Assembly (NCBI GenBank): GCA_033032175.1
Contig: CM065325.1
Location: forward strand, 2,570,930-2,634,929
Length of the DNA: 64,000 nt
From: Saturnia japonica
Taxonomy: Eukaryota > Arthropoda > Insecta > Lepidoptera > Saturniidae
Direction: 5' to 3'
Below, piece after piece: positions 1 to 11,130 of the stretch. A program made the translations under genes and the position numbers. Position 1 is the first letter of the stretch. Every line of letters begins with the position of its first letter. The notes beneath the pieces are model-generated. The model did not search any database, was not told the DNA's origin, and worked only from the letters and a program-made list of their open reading frames with translations.

Positions 1-425
1 TTTATTTATTTATTTTAATCAAAATCTGATGAATCGTCACTGTCACTCGATGGTTATTACTTATTTGGTCACAACACTACAACTATCAAATTAGAACTGT
101 CATCGAGAAAATAAAGAAATGGAAATAGTATAAGTGCCGTTATTGGCGGGTTCTCAAACTGTTATGTAGAGTGGCTTTTGTTTTTATTCATAAATTGGTG
201 TTGTTTGACCCTATATTGTGTAATGATATTCACAACTACACAAATCTGAGAGGCCACAAAACTCCCTAGAAGTGGGCCACCACCTTGTTGCTGAAAACGT
301 TCTAGGACAGAATACGATATTCACTTAATAAGGACAGTAATGGTTTTCAATATAGAGAACTAGTTCTCAAATTATGAAGAAGAAGAAGTATATTAAGTCT
401 ATAGTGTATTTATATTGTGTTTCAG
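1..425. other. SF3B2 intron (partial), no feature seen
   Basis: AT-rich sequence upstream of the first recognisable SF3B2 exon, ending in the acceptor at 424-425. I see no coding exon, RNA gene or clear repeat in it. The earlier SF3B2 exons lie outside the window. Confidence 0.6.
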
Positions 426-3142
426 CGGTGATACGCCTGCGCTTTACCAAGTGGTGCCTGAGCGGCGGGTAGGGCTCACGTCCGGCATGATGGCTTCCAC
501 GCATGTCTACGACATGAGCGCAGCCAATCCTGGTCAGTATATTTTGAAGTGAAAACTTCCTTAAGCACTTTGGCCACTTTTGGGGATGCGGAAAAAGCAC
601 TGAACTCGCGGGATCGTCACGATCAGAAAAACATATACAAACTCGCGTGACCGTCATGCTCAGATAAATATTTTTGGCGTTAGCCAAAATGCTAGCACAT
701 TATGACGGTCACCACCATCAAGACCGTTATATCGTGGTAGTTATGGTACAAAATGTAAGTCTGTAGCGACGTGAGAGTCTCCATCGTTTTCCATCAATCC
801 AGTCGCCATCATTCTCCATGAATCCAGTCTCCATCATTGTCCATCACTCCAATCTCCATCAGTCTTCATCAATCCAATCTGCATAATTCTGCATCAATTC
901 AATCTCCATCAGTCCGCATCAATCCGGTCTCCGTCAGTTTCTATTAATCCAGTATCTATCAGTCTGCATCAATCCGGTCTCCATCAGTTTACATCATTCC
1001 AGCCTCTATCAGTCTGCATCACTCCAATCTATATTTATCTTCATCAATATCCAATGTCTGCAATCTCCAGTCTTGTATGGACGTTAATCACTTTATTGTC
1101 TTGCATGGACATCAATCACTTCATTGTATTGCATGGTCATCAATCACTTCATTATCTTGTATGGACATCAATCACTTCATTATCTTGTATAGACATCAAT
1201 CACTTCACTATTTTGAATGGACATCAATCACTTCATTGTCTTTCATGGACATCAATCACTTCAATATCTTGCATGGCCATCAATTACTTCATTGTCTTGC
1301 ATGGACGGACATTAATCACTTCATGGTCTTGCATGGACATCAATCACTTCATCGTCTTGTATGGACATCAATCACTTCATTGTCTTGCATGGGCATCAAT
1401 CACTTATTGTCTTGTAAGGTTTCAATGTTTTTATAGCCCTTATCACGTTCTGTGATCTTATAGTCACTGCTCTACGCGAGTCCTCATTATGAGGTCTAAC
1501 TGAAGAGTGCATCTCAGTGCCTCGCGGCATAAGACTTTTAGAACCCGGAAAGTGAGCTGCGGTAAGAAGCTCCATGGTCTCCCTTTCACTGGTCACTGAA
1601 GGCCATTCGATAGACTTCCCATTCTTGAGCCTTTTTAGCCCTATTGGAAAGTCGCCTGGTTTTTTCTCTAAGCTTCCTGAGCCTAGAGTTCCATCAAAGG
1701 ACTCTTCTTGTTGAGTGAGGTCTTTTGTAGCATCGGGCATCTTTGCTCAAAGTCATCCTTGATCGCTTTTCCCACGAGGTGTTTTTAGGATTCAGTCCAG
1801 TTGGTTAGTTTCCACCTAACCCTTGACATTGGGAATCATTAGTTTCAAACCCTTAACCTCTGGCATCCACTGTATATCCTTGACCTCGGGCGCTGTTATC
1901 CATCCATATTTTGGACCTCGGATATCCGTTGTATAGGTGTAGTCCTTGACCTCGGATATTTGTATTTCTGACCCTTGACCTTGGGCGCTGTCTTGTTGAT
2001 GTGCGACTGCGACTGCTTGTCGCGAGTTTGCCGCTAAATGCAAGTCAGGAAATGATGATCGGTTTTATAAGATCGAACAGGTTTTTACGCCCTTTGTAGC
2101 AGAAAGAGTCGATATTGTTTTTGGCAACGAAATATAATTTTTCATACTATATTCAGGGTATATGTGTAAGAATAAATAAATAATAACGAATGTACATGTA
2201 GGGAAACGCAGTGCGGCCGGCGCAGACAGCGGCGTGGTCAGCGGCGGAGGCGGCGGGGGTGCCGGTGCGGGAGGTGTGGAGGTCGCACTTGATCCTTCCG
2301 AGTTGGAGCTGGAGCCCGAGGCGGTGGCGGCGCGCTACGAAAGACACCTGCGTGACCAGCGCCCGCGAGACCACGAGGACCTCTCCGACATGCTCGCCGA
2401 CCACGTCGCCAGACAAAAGGTTTACTTTTTGAAATGAAAACTTCTTTGTACCGTTGTGATTTGAAACGCGATGAGACTAAAATGCGATACTAAAAAGAGA
2501 AGAACTGTCTCAGAAATAAACATCCTGACGAGTAAAGAAGTTATTAAAATAGGTTGTCTTCATGTAGGATTAAGATTCAGCATCCGCTATACGCTTTAAG
2601 CGCCTATTTAGTGTGGTGGTGGCTGACCTTAGTGTAATTGTGTGAGTTAAATATGAAGGAAATGTACTATTTTTAGATTGTTTAATCAACTAAAAACTGT
2701 TTTAAATTCCAGGAAGTAGGTAATATAATATTTTGTCATTAGTTATAAATTACCTACGTCTACCGTACTTACGTAGGTACGTATTGTCTACCGAAGTTCA
2801 CCGAGATTTCGAAGTACGTCGTTTCGGCTGTTTGTAAGAAGACGTGATACTGTTTACTTTAGTGTGGTGTGACTGCGCGCCTACGTCATGCAATTGAACG
2901 CGTTTCCCTTTCCTGCTACACAATCCGACCCCGCCAACGTCTGTCGCCACATACAAGAGTCGCGCACGAACTTGTCGACCTATAGATTTACTGCTTAGTC
3001 TTTGTGATAGTCTGACCGAAAAAACCGTTATTATTGATGCCATACAAACTTGTAACTGTTTTTTTTTTTTCAGAACAAGCGGAAGCGGCAACAGAACACA
3101 GATTCAAAACAGACAAAAAAATACAAAGAATTCAAATTCTAA
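426..3142 (+). CDS. SF3B2: Splicing factor 3B subunit 2 (SF3B2/SAP145), 3' end of gene
   Basis: SF3B2 is part of the SF3b complex of U2 snRNP, which contacts pre-mRNA near the branch point in the nucleus. Three coding exons are visible: 426-532, 2202-2419 and 3074-3142 (stop TAA 3140-3142), joined by GT-AG introns with matching phases. The first encodes a segment with LYQVVPERR and MMASTHVYDMS, matching the conserved VLPEKR/STHIYDMS region of SF3B2. The second has a glycine-rich insert, then GVEVALDPSELELEP and DLSDMLADHVARQK. The third encodes the basic tail ending KKYKEFKF, the family's C-terminus. AATAAA signals lie at 3170-3179. The gene starts outside the window, so this is a 3' fragment by position and not a broken gene. 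The Gly-rich stretch (about 2240-2275) looks lineage-specific. The final exon has a second copy downstream. Confidence 0.93.
781..1030. repeat. 25-bp minisatellite, about 10 copies
   Basis: A degenerate 25-bp tandem unit resembling CCATCAGTCTGCATCAATCC plus AATCT repeats with constant spacing inside the SF3B2 intron 533-2201. Copies differ by 2-6 bases. Confidence 0.9.
1076..1420. repeat. 28-bp minisatellite, about 12 copies
   Basis: A 28-bp unit beginning ATGGACATCAATCACTTCAT repeats nearly perfectly, with a few interrupted units (for example an extra GGAC near 1305). It directly follows the 25-bp array and shares the CATCAATC core, so the two may be related. Because 28 is not a multiple of 3 and the unit has no stop in any frame, it generates spurious overlapping open frames. 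Confidence 0.93.
1480..1740 (-). pseudogene. Non-LTR retrotransposon remnant (endonuclease-RT linker)
   Basis: The minus-strand frame contains VTSERETMELLTAAHFPGS, which resembles the segment just before the reverse transcriptase in insect R1/jockey-type elements (typically ...LLLxTHFPGS). No catalytic motif is present, and the frame runs out at both ends. It lies inside an SF3B2 intron. The clade assignment is tentative. Confidence 0.5.
1816..2010. repeat. Degenerate CCTTGACCTCGG repeat
   Basis: The motif CCTTGACCTCGG and variants (CCCTTGACATTGG, CCCTTAACCTCTGG, TTTGGACCTCGG) recur 6-7 times at irregular 30-45 bp spacing. On the minus strand it reads as repeated PEVKG/SEVKD. It is intronic and probably a decayed tandem array, not a gene. 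Confidence 0.6.
2420..3073 (+). other. SF3B2 last intron
   Basis: The donor is AAG/GTTTAC at 2419/2420. The acceptor follows a long T-run at 3060-3070. The 3' part, from 2888, belongs to the duplicated block. Nothing else is recognised. Confidence 0.75.
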
Positions 3143-3408
3143 GAAATACCTTAGTTGTAATAATTTAGAAATAAATAAATTAATTAAGTGTATGTATGTG
3201 ATTTTTTTTATTATAAAAAAGTGTAAGCATTTCATAAATTTATTGAATATTGTCTACAGATGGAAACTAGAGTATATTTTATAGTATTTAAATGGTAATT
3301 ACAACATTAAATGACTACTATGCATAAAAGTTTTTTTTTTTTAATATATTTTTAAGACTCATTCCAAATCGTATATTGATAATTTAATTTGTATGCCACT
3401 GCTGGGTA
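2888..3408. repeat. Duplicated block, copy 1 (contains SF3B2 terminal exon)
   Basis: About 520 bp, from ATGCAAT...GAACGCGTTTCCC to CCACTGCTGGGTA, recurs at 3854-4380 in the same orientation with scattered indels and substitutions. It includes the last 186 bp of the intron, the terminal coding exon, poly(A) signals and about 265 bp of downstream sequence. Confidence 0.95.
3170..3179 (+). promoter_or_regulatory. Polyadenylation signals of SF3B2
   Basis: Two overlapping AATAAA hexamers lie 28 bp after the stop codon, a normal distance for an insect 3' end. Confidence 0.6.
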
Positions 3409-3853
3409 ATAGACATGCGCAAAACAGTACTCTATGAAGTAATGCCATATGGCATGACATTTCGCGCTGCGTAATATGGCATTAGAGCAGTACTCAGTAC
3501 TCTAAACATGACGTCCGAAATAACGCATTAAGCTTAGACATACATATAGCCCGTAACAATTACGTATGTGCTATTGTACTGAATGTTCTGATGTCATAAA
3601 TAGACCTTTTATTATTGCCTATTTGTATCGTTTACTTTCGAGTGACGACACGGCGTTATGAAAACGCAATTTTTTTACAAAAACAGCAAATACTTCACAA
3701 ATCAACTTTTTATTTTATCCGCATAAATAACTTGACCGCGAATAAACCACATAATGAATGCACTATAATTGAAAACTTGAAATAAACGAAAGAAAGCGAG
3801 CAAGTTATGATTTATGAGTTGGGCGGTGTCAAAGAAATGTAAGCTTTATTAAA
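3409..3853. other. Spacer between the duplicated blocks
   Basis: AT-rich, with no gene seen. A short palindromic patch around GCCATATGGC lies at 3445-3454, between two copies of the AGTACTCTA/CAGTACTC motif. Confidence 0.4.
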
Positions 3854-4380
3854 ATGCAATAGAACGCGTTTCCCATAATCTGCTAGCACAATCCGACCCC
3901 GCCAACGTCTGTCGCCACATACAAGAGTCGCGCACGAACTTGTCGACCTATAGATATTACTGCTTAGTCTTTGTGATAGTCTGACCGATTGAAACAACCC
4001 GTTATTATTGATGCCAGTACAAACTTGTACACTGTTTTTTTTTTTTCAGAACAAGCGGAAGCGGCAACAGAACACAGATTCAAAACAGACAAAAAAATAC
4101 AAAGAATTCAAATTCTAAGAAATACCTTAGTTGTAATAATCTTAGAAACTAAATAAATTAATCAGTGTATGTATGTGATTTTTTTTATTATAAAAAAGTG
4201 TAAGCATTGCATAAATTTATTGAATATTGTCTACAGATGGAAACTAGAGTATATTGTTACAGTATTTAAACGGTAATTACAACATTAAATGACTACTATG
4301 CATAAGTTTTTTTTTTAATACATTTAAGACTCATTCCAAATCGTATATTGATAATTTAATTTGTATGCCACTGCTGGGTA
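3854..4380. repeat. Duplicated block, copy 2
   Basis: Direct repeat of 2888-3408, offset by 966-976 bp. The flanking non-coding parts differ by small indels, for example in the T-run before the acceptor and in AAAATAAATAAA versus AAACTAAATAAA. The exon inside is unchanged. Confidence 0.95.
4050..4118 (+). CDS. Second copy of SF3B2 terminal coding exon
   Basis: The 69-bp exon is identical to 3074-3142, from AACAAGCGG to the stop TAA at 4116-4118. It is preceded by an intact T-rich tract and a CAG acceptor (4047-4049), and followed by a usable AATAAA near 4150. If a transcript reads through the first poly(A) site, the donor at 2420 could splice here and give the same protein with a different 3' UTR. 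Whether it is used cannot be told from sequence; it may be a silent duplicate or an assembly duplication. Confidence 0.6.
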   Translation, partial: NKRKRQQNTDSKQTKKYKEFKF

Positions 4381-5274
4381 GTGGTAAGACAAAGGTCTTG
4401 TCTGGAAGGAATTTTTTTATTTAAATTCAGAGTTCAAATTTGTTTTTAGTGTTGTCTTAAACGACGGCGCACCGGTGCCGCCGTGGTGCGAATATCTGCT
4501 GCGTGTCCCGTATTTATAAAAGAAAAATTGTACTACACTAATTGTACACAAAACCAATGTTCGCTATTTAGAGTTTATCATCACGATTTACTTCTTAAAT
4601 TGGATTCAGTTTGATATGAAATGAATACACAGAAATATTTAGTTCAAATTTATTCTGAATCAGTTTGCTTTACTTCCTCAAATTTCCGCCGCCAACTTAT
4701 ACTGATGGCACTATATTTGCCCCTATTAGATTAAATAAAAAGGTCATCGCGTGTTTCCAAAGGATAAGTGTTTCAGCTAATTGGTGAAATAAAAAAAAGG
4801 TTGTTCGCTTAAATCTTGTAATTATGTATTGGAAATTAACAATCGATTGTTTTAATACATTTTTATGTGAATTGTGAAACATTTAATGCGGCAAGTCTGA
4901 CCGGTTGTTGGACCCAATGTTGGCGGATTTTGGCGTGGCGACGCGGCTTTGTACCTCAACGTGGCGGGGAAAGAGAGAGGTATTGTTCATTATGAACATA
5001 GTTTGGAGCGGGTAGCTTATTTACGTTAACAAGCCTAAGGAGCTCCATTTTCAACATTGATTGATCATCGTCAACATCTTCATTATGGAGGCATTTCAAA
5101 ATTTAGATATTCCTATTAAATATCTTTGCTAGGCAGTTTACACTGTTTTAACTAAAATTAACGATCTATTTTATATTTTAATACATTCATAGTAATAATA
5201 TTATGATTATCGATTGTACCCAAATAGTCGATCAGTTGTGCCTCATCACCAACTAGTGTTTTTGCTAACAGATG
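4381..5274. other. Intergenic, SF3B2 to ETFB
   Basis: AT-rich sequence with no convincing open frame, RNA gene or recognised repeat. A locally GC-rich patch (4465-4500) has no coding character I can support. Confidence 0.4.
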
Positions 5275-5522
5275 TAAAGTCAGGCCATCGAAAACTGTCC
5301 CAAGAATAAGGTGGCAATTTAAAAAAATCTGAATCTGTTAATGCTAAATAAACTCAACATTAACGTAGTTCACAATGTGGCGACTGAACTAAACACTATT
5401 TGTTGCGTTCAGTCGCCACAGTATCAACTACGTTTATGCGGAGTTTATTTAGCGTTAACAGCTTCAGATTTTATTAAATTGCCGCCGTTTTCTTAGGACA
5501 GCTTTCGATGGCCAGACTTTAG
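5275..5522. mobile_element. Foldback element (MITE-like), about 115-bp inverted arms
   Basis: The left arm 5275-5389 (TAAAGTCAGGCCATCGAAA ... GCGACTGAAC) and right arm 5407-5522 are inverted repeats at roughly 85% identity with a 17-bp loop. The arms contain no coding sequence. It sits between SF3B2 and ETFB. The structure fits a non-autonomous foldback transposon; I cannot name the family, and the target duplication is not clear. Confidence 0.8.
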
Positions 5523-5948
5523 CCTTGTTTTCTGTCTGTCTGTGATTCTAAAATCCTCCATAGTATTTTTTCTAAAATTATATAATTAGTGTACAAATTT
5601 CGACTTTACTGTTTTATTAGAAGCATAGGTTATAAATATTATAAATGTAAGTCATAGTTGTAACCAGCTGTAACTACAGCAATAAATGTCTTTGAAATCA
5701 ACAGTCGAAAAAGACCCCGATACAATCTTATGTCGTCCTTAAATCTCGTTTCTATCATAGGAATCGAGCTACATTTTACAAATTATATTATATCTCATAA
5801 TCTTATTGCCCACCACTAAATGTTACGAGAAAATATCGATATTTTGTACTCATCCCTATATTGGAGTTTGGACTTCGTATTATAAATTTTGTTTTTATTA
5901 AATTTTTGTTAAATTTATTGCCTTTTAGATTTAAATTATAAAAGGAAA

Positions 5949-8900
5949 ATGTCCCGTGTACTTGTTGGTGTCAAGAGAGTAATTGATTACGCTGTTAAAG
6001 TAAGTTTCGCTAATGAGTGCAAAGGTTACTTTTTATATTACTTTTTGGAACAAAAATAACCCATGAAATATCCTTTATCAATTTTATTAGCTATATTACA
6101 AGGTAATCAATACCTATTGCCATGGTACTTTATTCAGTGGGAATTTTTATCATTACCTATAATAAAAGTTACCTTAAAACTCCGAAATAATTTCCTGTTG
6201 TGCTGGAACTCTTATCAATAGTTTCGAAATTTAAATAATTTTCTTAGAACTTTATTATCTGTATAGCTGTTTATCAAAGCATTGGTTTAAATTTAAAAGA
6301 ATTGATGTCTAATATATAATAAATTAATTTAGTAAATGTATAGTGAAACTACATAAAAATGGGTTGTCCATCTGAAACACCAACACACATTTTATTTTTT
6401 CTGCTTTAGACTTCCAGAAACATGAATTGCCGTTACAGGAGCCACTAATTATCTAGCTACATCCCTGCTTTTGACAGCATCTACTTTTTATAATTATGCC
6501 ATCAGTAATTTTTAATTACAATACACATAAAGATAGTTTGATTCTTATAAGAAATTCTTGTAGAAAAATTAATTCTTCCATCTTATGCCTTAATTAAAAG
6601 TTTACCAGAAATTATTACAATTCTTCTACTTGTGTTATAATAGGAATGTAATAACTTATGTATATACAGATCCGCGTGAAACCAGACAAGTCTGGAGTAG
6701 TAACAGATGGGGTAAAACACTCAATGAATCCTTTTGATGAGATAGCTATAGAGGAGGCTGTCAGAATGAAAGAAAAGAAAATAGCAAGTGAAGTTATTGC
6801 AGTTTCTTGTGGACCTTCACAATCCCAAGTATGTATTTGTTTTAAGTTATAATTATATTTGCTAATTTATGTCTATAAGAATAGTTGACTATCCTTCAGA
6901 ACTGCCAACATAAAATTTCTTATATTGTTATATTTTTAAATATTTCCAGGAAACACTTCGTACAGCTTTGGCGATGGGTGCAGATCGTGCCATTCATGTT
7001 GAAATAGCTGGGGCTGAATATGAAACCCTTCAGCCAATCCATGTAGCCAAGATCCTGGCAAAGCTATCTCAAGATGAAAAAGCAGACTTAGTTATTGTAG
7101 GAAAACAGGTAATGTTTTTATTCTGATATAAATGAAAATATTTCACCTGATTTTAATTCTGCAAAAATATTCTCATAATAGACATAATTTAAGTTTTATA
7201 GGAAATTAGCAAATGAAATAGGAATTCTATTTAATTATAAAACCTAAGTATAAAAGCTACATAGTACTATATGTACAGGATATGCATGCACACATTTGTA
7301 TCATATATTTATAATTAAAATTTTCAATCAATTTATTATTATTTCTGTTTTATAGGCAATTGATGATGACTCCAATCAAACTGCACAAATGACAGCTGCT
7401 TTGCTTGATTGGCCACAAGGCACATTTGCCTCAAAGGTAAAATGAACAACATTAGTAATAACGTTAATAATTATTATTTCTGACAATTTATATTGATTGT
7501 GTTAGTGTTTAAATTTATCAGGGCAATAGTGATAACCTTATGATTTTTATTAAAAAAAAATATTACATTTATCATTCTTGCGTCATCTAAATTTTCTACA
7601 AACATTACTGTCATTTTGTTAGTATGTTTAAAATACAACTATCACTTTTATTATCAGGGTTTTTCAATACTTCAATGAGGTTAAATACTTTTAATACTTA
7701 TAGTTATTTAAATTACAACTAGTTCTGTCACAAATTCATGTTTCTGACCTTGTATATAACCACATTACTATAACTACTAAAATGTATATTATGTAGGAGG
7801 AAATGAACAAATCTGTTTGCAATGCAATGTAGCCATGGGTAATTCAGTAAAACTCCAACTCAAATTTGCGCCATGGCGTAGCAAAATAGTACGCGAGGCA
7901 AGAGAGTTTTGCGCGGCGCAGCACAGTGTTACTCATAGCTAATGTAATGGCTCAGTGGCTGTGATGTGATACTTAATCTACTAGTACATATTTGGTTAGC
8001 TACTAATACACACAACTTTCCAAACCAAGTAGACTACAGACAAATGCGATGTCACTCGCTTCAAATACAAATTGCAAAAAAATTGAAATATATCTTTGTT
8101 TTATTTATCAAGTTAACGTTTTTATCTAATTTAATTATTGACAAGTATAACTAATTAAAGATTCGGTAATCGGTATTGTGATTAATTTTACTTTTTTGTA
8201 TTGAAAAGAATTCCACTTGTTCCTCTAGTTGGCTTGGTAGCATTGTTAGTACCTATTTTAGAAGCTGGTTGCGAAAGGCAACATATTATTATATCAATGA
8301 GAAGTTTTGTTGTTTTATTGTTCAGTACAGCCGCACGCGCACCTGTGAATAAATTACTCACTATTACTTTTTTATTTACTTATCAGCCGCCGAACCTGTG
8401 CAATGGAAAGCCGGGCCCCGCGACCCCTAACCTAACACAGTAAAGTGTGTAAGTAAAAATAAAATGATCTTTCTCCTCAGATTGAAAAGACTGACTCTGG
8501 CCTGACAGTGACCCGCGAAATAGATGGTGGTTTGGAAGTTGTAAAGACCAAAATGCCCGCTGTTCTCAGTGCCGACCTCAGGTTAAATGAGCCACGATAT
8601 GCTACATTACCTAATATTATGGTAAATGTTGTACTTTTTACTGCAGTTTTTATAATAAACATTAGCCAGCGGCAGACATTGTTCTGCCCTTTTCTGTATT
8701 CAATGACCAAAGACAATGCCACCTATCGGATCCGAATATATCTATAAAATATTATCTCTATAATCAAATCAAATTATATATAAATAATAAAAAGTGGTAG
8801 AATCTGCAAGGTTCTACTGCGGAAGCACTACCTTCATACTAATTTTTGATAAAAAGTAGCAGTGCTCAGAATGGTCCTCAGGAAAAGCAAATAACCAGGT

Positions 8901-10902
8901 GCCGGAATATGGTTCTTTTTGTGATTTATTTATAGTCATATTCTGCAGTCACACTTAACACCAGGTGGCCTGCATGCTTGTGTGCTACTTCATAATATAA
9001 AAAATAATAGTAAATATGATTATCCGGTTTTCTTTTGTTCTGCTTGACCACATTGAAGCAATGATGGAGCAGTGCAGCAATAATGTGTAAGGACTTCGCG
9101 TCGATTGACTTGAGTTTAAATCCCTGCAATAAGTCAGAGCTTTCGATAAAGGAAAACATCGTGATTAAAGCACGCTATGGTTAGTTACTATTATGATCTG
9201 GTTAGCTATCATCCACAAGTTCAAAATCTGTCACCAAGCACCTATGGGTGTGTTCCGGCAGCTGCATCTCCATCTTGGGCCACAGTCGCTTAACATCAGA
9301 TGAAATTGTGGCCAAAGGCTAAACATACAAAGAATAGCAAAAAAAAAGTCATACACTGAAAGTAAAACACATTAATTATAAAATATTTACATGCCATCGT
9401 TTTTAATATGTACTTTGGTAGTTATTATATTTAATACATATTGAATAAAATTTGGTATTTAAATCACAATCTTTACAATTAATAAAATTGAGATGTATGT
9501 TTGTAATGTCTAAATAACAGCTTTTTACTAAATGCATATGAAAGAATGTATATGTACGTTATTTACCTATAACAAAAAAACCCATTTTTTTTTAATTTTC
9601 GTTTGTCTGTTTGTTCCTGGTACTCTCTACAACGGTTGAACCGATTTTGACGGAGTTTTCACTGGTAGTTAGATAAATAAGGAGTAATTTAGGCTACTTT
9701 TATTTTAGAAAAAGAATTGGGGTTCCTTGAAAATAAAAAAAATACTTGTCATGGTGAATCAATTCGGGCGCTTAAATGACTTACGCTGTGTAAATTATAA
9801 GAGATATTGGTGAGATTTGACCGATCGTCTTGATAGACCGGAAGTCTTTAACCAATGAATTTATTATTATGGAATTTGAACTCTGGACAACTTGCACGTG
9901 GGAGAAACGTATAAAGGTTATGTATAAAACTTACTTCGGCCTTTGATACACGTCGCCTCGATCCCTTTGATTAAGTTGCAGTTGCAGTATCCAGTTGTAG
10001 ATTTATAGTTCCTCACAGCACTTGGGATGGAATGGTAATGGAGCCCCATTAAAGTATAGATGAGACCTTTTTTATTTATTTTCCGGAGGTCAGCAGCCAG
10101 CTCGCGAACACGTTTTGCATTGTTTCTTATTAGAAACCACAGATGGCGTGATCTCTGTATTCTTGTGTTGGCCGAGGTAAGAGTAGAGGAAAGTGCAAGT
10201 GTTAACAGATATAGCAAATTAATGTATGTACTACTTAATTGTAGACATTAAAAAGACCTACAAAAAAGTCGAGTAGTATTTAGAGAGTATATGTCTATCT
10301 TCTAAGTATAACTCACAATGAGCATTTTTGTTTAAAATAACTGGGAGCGGGGGTATTAAGATTCGCAAGTGCCCGATCGCCTGCATTCTGTAGTGCACGT
10401 AAGCGAAGCCGCAGACACAGCTAGTTAATAATAAAAATATAACTAATGACATACATATGATCGAAGCACGGTAAAGTGGTTGTACTGACCCTGATGGTAA
10501 GCACAATACATTCCTCTAACAATGGTGATCACCGACAGATCGGCAATCCATCGTCCTGGGACAAAAGTGTCTCGGTAGCTGGATATGCATTGGATGATCC
10601 CGAAACGCGACAAACCAAAAGAGTCACTTTGCATTTTATGCATGGTGGTCGCGACCCTAACACTCGCAAGGATCTCACCGACAACTAGATGGAAATAGGA
10701 CATTTATGTTATTAGTGATTTTTAATTATAGAAAGCGAAAAAGAAGCCACTAAAGAAGATGACAGCAAAGGATCTTGGTGTGGACCTGACACCAAGAATT
10801 AAGGTCCTCTCCGTGGAAGATCCACCAGTGAGACAAGCCGGTTCCATAGTACCAGACGTAGATACGCTCATCGCAAAGCTCAAAGAGGGTGGACATATTT
10901 AA
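5949..10902 (+). CDS. ETFB: Electron transfer flavoprotein subunit beta (complete, 6 exons)
   Basis: ETF beta pairs with ETF alpha in the mitochondrial matrix, passing electrons from acyl-CoA dehydrogenases to ETF-QO; beta binds AMP. Exons: 5949-5999, 6670-6828, 6950-7108, 7356-7436, 8481-8621 and 10732-10902. All introns are GT-AG and phase 0, giving 253 aa (human about 255). The start is [17 protein letters not shown], the family's usual N-terminus without a cleavable presequence. The segment [14 protein letters not shown] (residues 184-197) is the dehydrogenase recognition loop, with Leu193 at the anchor position (human Leu195). It is followed by KAKKK (198-202), whose Lys198 and Lys201 correspond to the lysines methylated by ETFBKMT in vertebrates. 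The tail is [10 protein letters not shown]...LKEGGHI. No frame damage is seen. It is convergent with DCAF10. Confidence 0.97.
7437..8480 (+). other. ETFB intron 4
   Basis: A 1.04-kb intron. It has a GC-richer patch at 7830-7945 (GCGCCATGGCGTAGC, GCGCGGCGCAGCAC) of unknown origin. Short open frames at 7966-8154 and 8201-8443 have no recognisable similarity and are taken as chance. Confidence 0.6.
8940..8990 (+). repeat. LINE/SINE 3'-tail-like fragment
   Basis: CTTAACACCAGGTGGCCTGC and the following TGCTTGTGTGC match the conserved 3' end (TTACCATCAGGTGGCCC...TGCTCGTTTGC) shared by many lepidopteran LINEs and SINEs. Only the tail is visible. Confidence 0.5.
9185..9330 (+). repeat. Dispersed repeat, copy A
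   Basis: Contains AATCTGTCACCAAGCACCTA, the motif GGGCCACAGTCGCTTAACATC and GATGAAATTGTGGCCAAAGG. The same order of motifs recurs in decayed form at 13742-13880. The motifs are typical of a repeat abundant in Lepidoptera; family name not assigned. Confidence 0.6.
9505..9800 (+). repeat. Dispersed element, copy 1
   Basis: It shares CTAAATAACAGCTTTTTACT, ATTTTGACGG, TTAGGCTACTTTTATTTTAG and CAATTCGGGCGCTTAAATG, in the same order, with the reverse complement of 41405-41640. No coding potential. Probably a non-autonomous transposon. Confidence 0.7.
10330..10425 (+). repeat. Helitron-like 3' end
   Basis: The segment ends GCGAAGCCGCAGACACAGCTAGT. A GC-rich stretch followed by CTAGT resembles the 3' terminus of lepidopteran Helitron-type repeats. 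Only the end is recognisable. Confidence 0.35.
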
Positions 10903-11024
10903 TATGTGTGTACATAGATAGTCCAAAGAGCATGTTTTCTATATTCTTTTGTTATTATGAAAAAGTATACCGAAATCATGTGAAAAGTAGATATTGTGTT
11001 TACACTGTTGAATTATACAATATA

Positions 11025-11030
11025 AATAAA
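11025..11030 (+). promoter_or_regulatory. ETFB polyadenylation signal
   Basis: AATAAA 123 bp after the ETFB stop codon, followed by a TG/T-rich stretch. Confidence 0.65.
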
Positions 11031-11130
11031 ATTGTTGACTAATCTTTATTATTTTATTATTATTTTTGATCATTACCAAATATTGCTTAATAATATAATA
11101 TATATAATTATTACACAAAAATTCAGTAAT

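Larger units (their letters stand above)
8622..10731 (+). other. ETFB intron 5, repeat-rich
   Basis: A 2.1-kb intron holding several dispersed-repeat pieces listed separately (8940-8990, 9185-9330, 9505-9800, 10330-10425, 10490-10690). No exon is seen in it. Confidence 0.6.

Noticed and set aside
1054..1455. Open frame of 133 aa with repeated MDINHF/HGHQSLH motifs
   Set aside because: Product of the 28-bp minisatellite, which is open in all three frames; it lies in an SF3B2 intron.
8201..8443. 80-aa frame in ETFB intron 4
   Set aside because: No domain, and it does not fit the ETFB phases; exons 4 and 5 join cleanly without it.
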